Assembly: GCA_012522035.1 (NCBI GenBank)
Contig: JAAYLF010000345.1
Location: 1 to 9,374 of the forward strand
Origin: Clostridiaceae bacterium
GTDB taxonomy: Bacteria; Bacillota; Clostridia; UBA1212; DUPL01
Reading direction: 5' to 3'
Length of the DNA: 9,374 nt
Position 1 is the first letter of the stretch. Each line of letters begins with the position of its first letter. The position numbers and the translations under genes were made by a program. The notes below the pieces were generated by a model that was not told where the DNA came from, searched no databases, and saw nothing but the letters and a program-made list of their open reading frames with translations. Positions 1 through 7,504 of this stretch are shown here, piece by piece.

Positions 1-1
1 C

Positions 2-922
2 CTCACAAAAGACGCCTTCCATAACGCATTAAGGCTGGATATGGCATTGGGATGCTCCACAAACTCCGTGCTTCACCTGCTTGCAATAGCAAACGAAGCT
101 GGTGATGAACTCAATTTAAACATGATTAACGAAATTAGCGAATCAACTCCAAATCTGTGCAAACTGGCACCAGCAGGTCCTCACCACATGCAGGATTTGT
201 ACAATGCAGGCGGCGTTTACAGAGTGCTGGCTGAACTCAGAAAAGCCAACTTGCTAAAAGAAAGCGCTCTTACCGCTACTGGAAAAACATTAGGTGAAAA
301 TCTGGATAATGAAGTATTCAGAGTATCGGACAACACAGTCATAAGACCTATTGACAACCCTCACTCCAGAACGGGCGGTATTGCAGTTCTCTTTGGCAAT
401 CTTGCTCCAAACGGAGCGGTTGTAAAAAGGAGTGCGGTAGCAGAGGAAATGCTTTCCCATAGAGGAAAAGCAAGAGTGTTTGACAGTGAGGAAGAAGCAA
501 TCAAGGCAATATTTGCAGGAAAGATCAACAAGGGCGATGTGGTAGTAATCAGATACGAAGGCCCTGCAGGCGGTCCTGGTATGAGGGAAATGCTCTCCCC
601 TACTTCAGCCATCGCTGGAATGGGACTTGACAAGGATGTTGCTTTGATTACGGACGGACGTTTTTCCGGAGCAACAAGAGGCGCGGCAATAGGACATATC
701 TCTCCCGAAGCTGCCAGTGGAGGACCTATTGCATATGTAAAAGAAGGAGACACAATCATTATTGACATACCCAATTACAGACTTGATTTGGATGTAAGTG
801 ACGAAGAAATGGAAAAACGTAAAAAGGAAATTCAAATAAAGAGAAAGACTGATCTGACAGGATATCTGGCAAGGTATGCAAGAAGCGTGTCATCTGCCGA
901 CAAAGGAGCAATAGTAACATAA
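2..922 (+). CDS. ilvD: Dihydroxy-acid dehydratase, C-terminal part (5' end outside window)
   Basis: Dehydrates 2,3-dihydroxy-isovalerate and 2,3-dihydroxy-3-methylvalerate to the 2-keto acids, the common late step of valine, leucine and isoleucine synthesis in the cytosol. The frame is open from base 2, giving 306 codons. The family is usually about 550 residues, so roughly the first 250 are missing here. Visible family signatures are MALGCSTNSVLHL from the ATG at 41, GPGMREMLSPTSAIAG (about 572-619), and DGRFSGATRG (653-682) followed by GHISPEA. The Ser codon at 665-667 in DGRFSG is the residue the family uses as catalytic base. The ATG at 41 is internal, not a start, because conserved IlvD sequence (LTKDAFHNALRLD) lies before it. 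The iron-sulfur cluster ligands contributed by the N-terminal domain cannot be checked. The stop codon at 920-922 overlaps the leuA ribosome binding site, so the two are co-transcribed. Confidence 0.97.
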   Translation, partial: LTKDAFHNALRLDMALGCSTNSVLHLLAIANEAGDELNLNMINEISESTPNLCKLAPAGPHHMQDLYNAGGVYRVLAELRKANLLKESALTATGKTLGENLDNEVFRVSDNTVIRPIDNPHSRTGGIAVLFGNLAPNGAVVKRSAVAEEMLSHRGKARVFDSEEEAIKAIFAGKINKGDVVVIRYEGPAGGPGMREMLSPTSAIAGMGLDKDVALITDGRFSGATRGAAIGHISPEAASGGPIAYVKEGDTIIIDIPNYRLDLDVSDEEMEKRKKEIQIKRKTDLTGYLARYARSVSSADKGAIVT

Positions 923-937
923 AGGAGGTTAATTAGA

Positions 938-2443
938 GTGGATAGGCGAATAAAAATATTTGATACAACCTTGAGAGACGGCGAACAGGCACCAGGGTGC
1001 AGTATGAATCTTAGTGAAAAAATTGAGATAGCACGGCAGCTTGAAATCCTTGGTGTTGACGTTATAGAAGCTGGCTTTGCCATTGCTTCACCCGGCGACT
1101 TTGAGTCGGTTCAAACAATTGCAAAAACTGTTAAAAACTGCACTGTTGCCAGCCTGGCAAGATGCACACAGAAAGATATCGAAACTGCATACAACGCAGT
1201 AAAGGAGGCACAGAGCCCAAGGATACATACGTTCCTGGCCACCTCCCCCATTCATATGAAGTATAAGCTTAGAATGAGTCCTGACGAGGTTATTGAAAGA
1301 ATTGACAACTGCGTAAGATTTGCAAAAAGCTTGTGCTCCGATGTTGAGTTCTCAGCAGAGGATGCCACAAGAAGTGAAAAAGAGTTTCTTGCAAAAGCAA
1401 TCCATACAGCCATCAAGGCCGGTGCGACCGTTGTAAACATACCTGACACAACAGGATATACAACACCTTTTGAGATGTATGATCTCATAGAATACTTGAT
1501 GAACAACGTACCAGGCATTGAGAACGTGGATGTTTCACTGCACTGCCACAACGACCTTGGCATGGCTGTTTCCAACAGCATCGCGGGAATCAAGGCTGGA
1601 GCAACCCAGGTTGAGTGTACAATAAACGGTCTTGGCGAGCGTGCTGGCAATGCGGCTCTCGAGGAAATTGTAATGGCCATAAAGACAAGAAAGGACTTGC
1701 TTGGATGCTATACAAACATAAATACAAAGCAGATAAACAAAACAAGCAAGCTGGTCTACAACATAATTGGTCAAAGCGTACCTCTCAACAAGCCAATTGT
1801 AGGTCAAAACGCCTTCAGCCACGAATCAGGCATACACCAGCATGGAGTGCTGGCTGAGAAATCCACTTATGAAATTATGAACCCAGAGGATGTGGGTATA
1901 ACCCAGTCCAAACTGGTTCTTGGAAAACACTCCGGAAGGCATGCAGTGGAAGATCGTTTGAAGCAGATGGGCTACAACCTCACCCAGGAAGAGCTCAATG
2001 AGTATTTTGAGAGGTTCAAGAAACTGTGCGACAAGAAGAAATATATTACCGACAGGGATCTTGAAGCCTTGATATACAACAAGGTGCGTACAGACGAAAT
2101 GTTCCAGCTTGAGTATTTCGATGTACACACAAACAACCAGTTCTCTACCTGCTTCATCAGACTTAAGAAGGAAGGTATTGTGTATGAGGAAGTTTCTATT
2201 GGAGACGGTCCCATCAATGCAGCTTACAATGCAATTGACAAGATAACCGGCAAGATATGCGACTCTTTGGAAAACTACACCATACATTCCGTCTCTGATG
2301 GAAAGGATGCCCTTGGTGAGGTTACAGTAAAACTAAGAATGAAGGATCATGTGGTAACCGGAAGAGGTTTGTCAACAGACATTATTGAATCCAGTATTCT
2401 TGCTTACTTAAACGGTGTAAACAAACTATATGACTTGAAATAG
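938..2443 (+). CDS. leuA: 2-isopropylmalate synthase
   Basis: Condenses acetyl-CoA with 2-ketoisovalerate, the committed step of leucine synthesis. The protein has 501 residues, a normal length for bacterial LeuA. The TIM-barrel catalytic domain opens with FDTTLRDGEQAPG (about residues 8-20), which supplies the metal and base Arg-Asp. The metal-binding HCHND motif has H202 and H204, followed by GLGERAGNAALEEI and HESGIHQHGVL. A linker carrying LGKHSGRHA leads to a C-terminal LeuA allosteric domain with GDGP at 422-425, so leucine feedback inhibition is expected from the family. Translation starts at GTG 938, placed 9 nt after a strong AAAGGAGG (921-928) that overlaps the ilvD stop. No other in-frame start fits that site. 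cimA follows after 10 nt. An ordinary member of the family apart from the GTG start. Confidence 0.96.
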   Translation: MDRRIKIFDTTLRDGEQAPGCSMNLSEKIEIARQLEILGVDVIEAGFAIASPGDFESVQTIAKTVKNCTVASLARCTQKDIETAYNAVKEAQSPRIHTFLATSPIHMKYKLRMSPDEVIERIDNCVRFAKSLCSDVEFSAEDATRSEKEFLAKAIHTAIKAGATVVNIPDTTGYTTPFEMYDLIEYLMNNVPGIENVDVSLHCHNDLGMAVSNSIAGIKAGATQVECTINGLGERAGNAALEEIVMAIKTRKDLLGCYTNINTKQINKTSKLVYNIIGQSVPLNKPIVGQNAFSHESGIHQHGVLAEKSTYEIMNPEDVGITQSKLVLGKHSGRHAVEDRLKQMGYNLTQEELNEYFERFKKLCDKKKYITDRDLEALIYNKVRTDEMFQLEYFDVHTNNQFSTCFIRLKKEGIVYEEVSIGDGPINAAYNAIDKITGKICDSLENYTIHSVSDGKDALGEVTVKLRMKDHVVTGRGLSTDIIESSILAYLNGVNKLYDLK

Positions 2444-2453
2444 AGGTAGCAAT

Positions 2454-4073
2454 ATGGACAAAGTGTATGTGGAAATACTTGACTCAACGTTGCGTGACGG
2501 CGCACAGGGAGAAGGAATTTCCTTTTCAGTAAGCGACAAACTGAATATTGTGAAGGCACTGGATGCCTACGGTGTGGATTACATCGAAGCAGGCAACCCA
2601 GGCTCAAATCCAAAGGATTTGGAGTTCTTTGAGAAAGTCTCCAAGCTTAACCTTAAGAACTCCAAACTATGTGCCTTTGGAGCAACCAGACGCAAAGGAA
2701 TCAGACCTGAGGAGGATGCAAACATCCAGTCCCTCCTCAAGGCAAACACTCCTGTGGTTGTGATTTTCGGCAAATCCTGGGATCTGCATGTGGAAGAAAT
2801 ACTAAAAGCCACACTTGAAGAAAACCTGAAGATTGTAAGGGATACTGTCGAATATTTGAAATCAAAGGGCAAGGAAGTTTTCTTTGATGCAGAACACTTC
2901 TTTGACGGATACAAGGCAAATCCCGACTATGCTCTGGCTGTTCTCAAAGCGGCACTGGATGGAGGTGCGGACCTTTTATGCCTTTGTGATACAAACGGCG
3001 GCTGCATGCCCGATTATGTTTACGAAGTCACAAAGAAAGTAAAGGAAACCTTCAAAAATGCCCGTATTGGAATACACTGCCACAATGATGCAGGTTGTGC
3101 CACTGCCAACACAATGCTGGCAGTAAAAGCAGGAGCAACCCATGTCCAAGGTACCTTTATTGGGTTTGGTGAAAGATGCGGCAACGCTGACCTCAGCGTT
3201 ATAATTCCTAACCTGAAATTAAAATATAACTATGAGTGCAGCGGAAAGCTTGACATGCTTTACACCATCTCAAGAAACATAGCGGAAATTTCAAACGTGC
3301 AAATTGAAAGCAGCAGACCTTTCATCGGTTCAAGCGCATTTGCACACAAGGCAGGCATGCACATAGACGGGGTATTGAAAATGCCCATGTCTTTTGAGCA
3401 TATAGATCCACAAGCTGTAGGGAACAAAAGAAAGTTCCTAGCCTCCGAGGTCTCGGGAAGAGGAGCTATAATTGAAAAAGTTAAAAGCATCTGTCCACAC
3501 CTAACCAAAGATAGTCCTGAGACCTCCCTCATACTAGAAAAACTTAAAGAAATGGAGCACTTTGGCTACCAGTTTGAAGCAGCCGATGCCAGCTTCGAGC
3601 TGATGGTAAAGAGGCTTTTAGGTACTCACAAGTCCCACTTTTCCCTTGACTTCTATAAAACCATTGGAGAGTTCCCTGCTCCAAATGGAGAAATGCAGTC
3701 ATCTGCAACCATTAGGGTAACAGTGGATGGCAAGGAAGAAATGACCGCATCAATGGGCAAAGGTCCGGTTCATGCTCTGGACCAGGCTTTAAGAAAAGCC
3801 TTGAGTGTGTTCTTCCCCGTCATAAAGACAATAAGACTTACAGACTACAAGGTGCGTGTACTGGATCAGGAAATGGCAACAGCTGCAAAAGTACGCGTGT
3901 TGATAGAGAGTACCGACAACAAAATGACATGGACCTGTGTTGGCGTGTCAAATGATATAATAGAGGCAAGCTTGATTGCCCTGATAGACTCAATAGAATA
4001 CAAATTATCATTATGTGAAGAGGAGGAAATGAAGAATGTCTGCAATGACAATGACACAGAAAATATTGGCTAA
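2454..4073 (+). CDS. cimA: (R)-citramalate synthase
   Basis: Condenses pyruvate with acetyl-CoA to (R)-citramalate, opening a threonine-independent route to 2-ketobutyrate and isoleucine. The 539-residue protein is a paralogue of LeuA but belongs to the CimA-type branch. It has LDSTLRDGAQGEGISFS near residues 9-25 and DYIEAGNPGSNPKD, in place of LeuA's DTTLRDGEQAPG and EAGFAIASPGD. Metal-site His are H208 and H210 in HCHNDAGCATAN, and AHKAGMHIDGV is the counterpart of LeuA's HESGIHQHGV. A C-terminal LeuA-type regulatory domain is present (GKGP at 435-438), so allosteric control, probably by isoleucine, is likely. The start ATG has only a modest GAGGT upstream (2444-2448). The 3' end overlaps leuC by 38 nt. 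The position between leuA and leuCDB supports use of LeuCD and LeuB for both pathways. A homocitrate or other re-face acyltransferase is less likely given these motifs. Confidence 0.92.
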   Translation: MDKVYVEILDSTLRDGAQGEGISFSVSDKLNIVKALDAYGVDYIEAGNPGSNPKDLEFFEKVSKLNLKNSKLCAFGATRRKGIRPEEDANIQSLLKANTPVVVIFGKSWDLHVEEILKATLEENLKIVRDTVEYLKSKGKEVFFDAEHFFDGYKANPDYALAVLKAALDGGADLLCLCDTNGGCMPDYVYEVTKKVKETFKNARIGIHCHNDAGCATANTMLAVKAGATHVQGTFIGFGERCGNADLSVIIPNLKLKYNYECSGKLDMLYTISRNIAEISNVQIESSRPFIGSSAFAHKAGMHIDGVLKMPMSFEHIDPQAVGNKRKFLASEVSGRGAIIEKVKSICPHLTKDSPETSLILEKLKEMEHFGYQFEAADASFELMVKRLLGTHKSHFSLDFYKTIGEFPAPNGEMQSSATIRVTVDGKEEMTASMGKGPVHALDQALRKALSVFFPVIKTIRLTDYKVRVLDQEMATAAKVRVLIESTDNKMTWTCVGVSNDIIEASLIALIDSIEYKLSLCEEEEMKNVCNDNDTENIG

Positions 4074-5304
4074 ACATGCAAATCTCGATTCAGTGAGTGC
4101 AGGACAGCTTGTGCTTGTGGACGTGGATATGGTATTGGGAAATGACATTACATCTCCCGTTGCTATAAATGAATTCAGAAAATTAGAACTGGACAAGGTT
4201 TTTGACAAGGATAAGGTAGCGCTTGTCATGGACCACTTTACTCCAAACAAGGATATAAAGGCGGCGGAACAGTGCAGACAATGCCGTGAGTTTGCGATGG
4301 AAATGAACATCACAAACTATTTCGAAGGCGGCAATGTGGGGGTTGAACATGCACTTTTGCCTGAAAAAGGACTTGTTACCGCAGGGGATCTGGTAATAGG
4401 TGCAGACTCCCATACATGTACCTATGGAGCCCTTGGTGCCTTTGCAACAGGTGTAGGTTCCACCGATATGGCATGCGGCATGGCAACCGGCAAAGCCTGG
4501 TTCAAGGTTCCTTCCGCCATCAAGTTTGAACTGACGGGCAAACCCAGCAAGTACTTGATGGGCAAAGACATAATACTTCACATAATCGGTATGATTGGTG
4601 TTGACGGTGCTTTGTACAGATCCATGGAGTTTACAGGCGATGGTCTTAAATATCTCTCAATGAGTGAAAGACTGAGCATGGCCAACATGGCAATCGAAGC
4701 TGGTGCTAAGAACGGTATCTTTGAAGTGGATGAAATAACCCTTGAATTCCTCAAGGAAGTTGGAGCAAAAGAACCAGTTGTATTCAAGGCAGACGAAGAT
4801 GCAGAATATGACGAGGTATATACAATAGATCTTTCAAAACTGGAACCTGTTGTAGCCTTCCCTCACCTGCCAGAAAACACTAAGACCTTCGATCAGTTTG
4901 ATGACATCAAGATTGATCAGGTTGTAATCGGTTCCTGCACAAACGGAAGACTTGAGGACCTTAAAGTTGCAGCGGAAGTCTTAAAAGGAAGAAAAGTTGC
5001 AAGTCACGTAAGGGCCATCATAATACCAGCAACCCCAAAGATCTATCTTGAAGCCCTTGAAAAAGGATACCTGAAGATATTCATGAATGCAGGATGCGTG
5101 GTCTCCGCTCCAACCTGCGGACCATGTCTTGGCGGTCACATGGGAATTCTTGCAAAAGGAGAAAGAGCGGTTGCCACAACCAACAGGAACTTCGTAGGTA
5201 GAATGGGCCATGTTGAATCCGAAGTATATCTTGCAAGCCCTTATGTAGCTGCTGCCAGCGCTGTCACAGGCAAGATATCTCATCCAAGAGAAGTAATGGA
5301 ATAG
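4036..5304 (+). CDS. leuC: 3-isopropylmalate dehydratase, large subunit
   Basis: With LeuD it isomerises 2-isopropylmalate to 3-isopropylmalate. In the citramalate route the same enzyme should convert citramalate to 3-methylmalate. It is an aconitase-superfamily protein of 422 residues, the shorter LeuC2 (archaeal/clostridial) form rather than the roughly 465-residue enterobacterial one. The [4Fe-4S] ligands are C301 (in GSCTNG), C361 and C364 (in PTCGPCLGG). GADSHTCTYGALGAFATG is also present. In-frame ATGs occur at 4036, 4045 and 4051. The first is chosen because AGGAGG at 4021-4026 lies 9 nt before it. The gene starts inside the last codons of cimA in another frame, which suggests translational coupling. 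leuD follows after 16 nt. Confidence 0.96.
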   Translation: MSAMTMTQKILAKHANLDSVSAGQLVLVDVDMVLGNDITSPVAINEFRKLELDKVFDKDKVALVMDHFTPNKDIKAAEQCRQCREFAMEMNITNYFEGGNVGVEHALLPEKGLVTAGDLVIGADSHTCTYGALGAFATGVGSTDMACGMATGKAWFKVPSAIKFELTGKPSKYLMGKDIILHIIGMIGVDGALYRSMEFTGDGLKYLSMSERLSMANMAIEAGAKNGIFEVDEITLEFLKEVGAKEPVVFKADEDAEYDEVYTIDLSKLEPVVAFPHLPENTKTFDQFDDIKIDQVVIGSCTNGRLEDLKVAAEVLKGRKVASHVRAIIIPATPKIYLEALEKGYLKIFMNAGCVVSAPTCGPCLGGHMGILAKGERAVATTNRNFVGRMGHVESEVYLASPYVAAASAVTGKISHPREVME

Positions 5305-5320
5305 GAAGGAGAGACGAACA

Positions 5321-5818
5321 ATGAATGCTTACGGTAAAGTAATAAAATACGGCGACAATGTGGATACCGACGTCATTATCCCTGCAAGATACCTTAATAC
5401 TACAGACAAAAAGGAACTTGCCTCCCACTGCATGGAAGACATAGATCCTGATTTCAAAAACAAGGTAGAACCAGGAGACATAATTGTTGCAGGAAAAAAC
5501 TTTGGATGCGGTTCTTCAAGAGAACATGCCCCAATTGTAATTAAAGAGAGTGGCATTTCACTGGTAATTGCAAAAAGCTTTGCCCGCATTTTCTACAGAA
5601 ATGCAATAAATATCGGCCTTGCAATTATAGAATGTCCGGAATGCGTTGATGAAATGGACGAAGGCGACAAGGTACGTGTCGATTTTGACAAAGGTGAAAT
5701 CGTCAACGAAACCAAGAACAAAACTTACAAGGCATCTCCCTTCCCTCCTTTTATCCAGACCATTATACAAAATGGCGGACTGATAAACTCAATTAAGAAC
5801 AATGCCTTTGGAGGTTAA
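5321..5818 (+). CDS. leuD: 3-isopropylmalate dehydratase, small subunit
   Basis: Swivelling small subunit that completes the active site of the LeuCD isomerase. At 165 residues it matches the short LeuD partner of LeuC2-type large subunits, not the roughly 200-residue proteobacterial form. It opens with GKVIKYGDNVDTDVIIPARYL and carries the signature NFGCGSSREHAP (residues about 60-71, C63), which contacts substrate. The start is supported by AAGGAG at 5306-5311, 9 nt upstream. The stop codon (5816-5818) runs into the leuB ribosome binding site. Standard operon partner of leuC and leuB. Confidence 0.96.
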   Translation: MNAYGKVIKYGDNVDTDVIIPARYLNTTDKKELASHCMEDIDPDFKNKVEPGDIIVAGKNFGCGSSREHAPIVIKESGISLVIAKSFARIFYRNAINIGLAIIECPECVDEMDEGDKVRVDFDKGEIVNETKNKTYKASPFPPFIQTIIQNGGLINSIKNNAFGG

Positions 5819-5819
5819 T

Positions 5820-6869
5820 ATGGACTTTAGAATTGCATTGATAAAAGGTGACGGCATAGGTCCTGAAATTGTGGACAGTGCTACCAAAGTACTCGACAAA
5901 ATTGGAGAAAAGTTTGGACATAATTTTAATTACGTTGACCTTCTTGCAGGAGGAGTGGCCATTGACAAATATGGCTATCCTCTTCCTGAGGAAACTGTAG
6001 AAGAATGCCTGAAAAGCGACAGCGTTCTTTTAGGAGCTGTAGGAGGACCAAAATGGGACAACCTCCCAGGTGAATTAAGGCCTGAAAGAGCTCTTCTTGG
6101 AGTAAGGAAAGCTTTAAACCTCTACTCCAACCTAAGACCTGCAAAGCTCTACAAGGCTCTTCAGCAGTACTGCCCTCTTAGAACTGCATCAAGCTTTGAC
6201 ATACTGATTGTAAGAGAACTTACAGGCGGCATCTATTTTGGTGAAAGAGGAAGAAGAGAAACCGAAAATGCAGTTGAAGCCTACGACACTGAGAGTTACA
6301 GTGTAATGGAGATTGAGAGAATAGGAAGAGTTGCTTTTGAGGCTGCAAGAAAAAGAAACAGAAAACTTACAAGCATTGACAAGGCAAATGTGCTTGAAAG
6401 TTCCAGACTTTGGAGAGAAACCATGCACAAACTGAAAGAGGAATACAAGGATGTGGAATACAGTGATATGCTGGTAGACAACGCAGCAATGCAGCTTATT
6501 CGCGACCCATCCCAGTTTGATGTGATAGTTACCTCCAATATGTTTGGAGACATTCTGTCCGATGAAGCATCACAGCTTACAGGCTCCATCGGAATGCTTC
6601 CATCAGCATCTCTTGGTGATGGAACCCTAGGCCTGTATGAGCCAATACACGGTTCCGCTCCAGACATTGCAGGCACAAAGAAGGCAAATCCAATTGCCAC
6701 AATTCTTTCAGCCAGCATGATGCTTAGATACTCCTTCAATCTTATCGAAGAAGCAGACGCAATAGACAATGCGGTGGAAAAAGCTCTTGATTTAGGCTAC
6801 ACCACTAGCGACATAGGCGGCAAACTCAATACAGATGAGGTCACAGAAAAGATAATTGAGATGATATAA
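5820..6869 (+). CDS. leuB: 3-isopropylmalate dehydrogenase
   Basis: NAD-dependent oxidative decarboxylation of 3-isopropylmalate to 2-ketoisocaproate. In the citramalate route it should act on 3-methylmalate to give 2-ketobutyrate. The 349-residue protein begins FRIALIKGDGIGPEIV. Active-site residues seen are Y139 (TGGIYFG), K188 (SIDKANVL), D220 (DNAAMQL), and D244 and D248 (MFGDILSDEAS). The NAD-binding end has EPIHGSAPDIAGT. An in-frame ATG at 5802 lies inside leuD and would add six residues, but GGAGG at 5810-5814 can only serve the ATG at 5820, which also matches the usual LeuB N terminus. It starts one base after leuD stops, so coupled translation is likely. It is the last gene of the operon and is followed by a strong terminator. 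Confidence 0.96.
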   Translation: MDFRIALIKGDGIGPEIVDSATKVLDKIGEKFGHNFNYVDLLAGGVAIDKYGYPLPEETVEECLKSDSVLLGAVGGPKWDNLPGELRPERALLGVRKALNLYSNLRPAKLYKALQQYCPLRTASSFDILIVRELTGGIYFGERGRRETENAVEAYDTESYSVMEIERIGRVAFEAARKRNRKLTSIDKANVLESSRLWRETMHKLKEEYKDVEYSDMLVDNAAMQLIRDPSQFDVIVTSNMFGDILSDEASQLTGSIGMLPSASLGDGTLGLYEPIHGSAPDIAGTKKANPIATILSASMMLRYSFNLIEEADAIDNAVEKALDLGYTTSDIGGKLNTDEVTEKIIEMI

Positions 6870-6891
6870 CCAGAAAGGTTTTAATAAACAG

Positions 6892-6933
6892 AAGAGATGA
6901 CATGCTGTACAGTAGAGCATGTCATCTCTTTTT
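6892..6933 (+). terminator. Intrinsic terminator of the ilvD-leu-cimA operon
   Basis: A perfect 15-bp inverted repeat (arms 6892-6906 and 6916-6930, 9-nt loop) ends in a T run (6929-6933), starting 23 nt after the leuB stop. This is a textbook rho-independent terminator on the + strand. Confidence 0.93.
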
Positions 6934-6958
6934 CAACTTTGATGCGATATTTGTTATT

Positions 6959-7078
6959 TTATAATGCGATTTCGAAAAACCGATTAAATCTTTTAACATC
7001 CAATTTAAATGTAAGACCATCATATCCTCTGTCCGGAGGCGAAACAAAGTCAACCAAAATAAAAAAAGCACGGCTAAT
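6959..7078 (-). pseudogene. Possible 3' remnant of an unidentified gene
   Basis: The minus strand is open from 7078 to a TAA at 6959-6961. It reads ISRAFFILVDFVSPPDRGYD, then GLTFKLDVKRFNRFFEIAL. The second half, from VDFVSPPDRGYD on, has the mixed polar/aromatic make-up of a real protein C terminus rather than random intergenic translation. There is no ATG and no ribosome binding site; the only possible start is a TTG at 7055-7057. A TGA lies just upstream at 7079-7081. The 5' part overlaps the terminator of the adjacent minus-strand unit. Most likely explanation (inference): the tail of a gene otherwise lost by deletion next to the dtxR-like gene. I do not recognise the family, and chance remains possible. 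Confidence 0.3.
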
Positions 7079-7089
7079 TCAACCATGCT
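7061..7089 (-). terminator. Intrinsic terminator of the lepB-dtxR unit, probably bidirectional
   Basis: Read on the minus strand, AGCATGG and CCGTGCT form a 7-bp stem (one U-G pair, 9-nt loop; 7067-7089) followed by a run of T (down to 7061), 14 nt after the stop of the DtxR-like gene. On the + strand a shifted stem (7068-7074 with 7087-7093, two G-U pairs) is followed by eight T at 7093-7100, so it may also back up the leuB terminator. Confidence 0.75.
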
Positions 7090-7103
7090 GTGTTTTTTTT
7101 CTT

Positions 7104-7496
7104 TTATTGGTTTTCTTGTTTATCCAGAAAATCCTTTATCTTCTGTATTGCTTCCCTACTTATAATATGTTCTATGGCGCAAGCATCTTCATTTGCTGTT
7201 TCATCATCCACACCAAGGACATCCGTAAATAGCTTCTTAATTACTTCATGTCTGTTGGTCAAAAGTTTTGCTGTTTCAATTCCGTTCTCTGTAAGAAAAA
7301 CATCCTGATATTTTTCACTCTTTACATAACCTGCATTGACAAGAACACTAATTGCATTGTTTACACTTGCTTTTGACACATTCAACTTAGCCGCTATATC
7401 GCTTAAACGAACTCCTGAGTGCTCATCATTGTTGTTGACAGCAATTTCATATATGGTTTCAAGATAATTTTGCATTGCAATAGTAAGCTTATCCAT
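7104..7496 (-). CDS. DtxR/MntR-family metal-dependent transcriptional repressor
   Basis: Small cytoplasmic DNA-binding protein, 130 residues, expected to sense Fe(II) or Mn(II). It has an N-terminal winged helix-turn-helix (about residues 28-72, including VRLSDIAAKLNVSKASVNNAI) and a helical metal-binding/dimerisation domain. It lacks the C-terminal SH3-like domain of DtxR and so has MntR-like architecture. By motif alignment the metal site has E13, H83, C106, E109 and H110. C106 in ACAIEH is the DtxR/IdeR-type cysteine rather than the glutamate of MntR. N10 stands where MntR has Asp8 and DtxR has Met10. The DtxR ancillary site is mostly absent (K87 and N102 replace Glu83 and His98). The start is supported by AGGAGG (7501-7506 on the complement), which overlaps the lepB stop. 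It is the second gene of a lepB operon. Family sure; metal and targets unknown. Confidence 0.9.
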   Translation of the reverse strand: MDKLTIAMQNYLETIYEIAVNNNDEHSGVRLSDIAAKLNVSKASVNNAISVLVNAGYVKSEKYQDVFLTENGIETAKLLTNRHEVIKKLFTDVLGVDDETANEDACAIEHIISREAIQKIKDFLDKQENQ

Positions 7497-7504
7497 TTCT
7501 CCTC

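Noticed and set aside
41..43. ATG at 41 as a gene start
   Set aside because: IlvD sequence continues upstream in frame to base 2, so this is an internal Met of a truncated gene.
1615..1857. 80-codon + strand frame inside leuA
   Set aside because: An alternate-frame shadow of conserved LeuA coding sequence with no family features.
5802..5819. ATG at 5802 as leuB start
   Set aside because: It lies inside leuD, has no ribosome binding site, and adds residues absent from normal LeuB N termini; GGAGG at 5810-5814 serves the ATG at 5820.
6897..7232. 111-codon + strand open frame downstream of leuB
   Set aside because: It starts inside the leuB terminator stem, crosses a second terminator, overlaps the DtxR-like gene on the other strand, and has no ribosome binding site.
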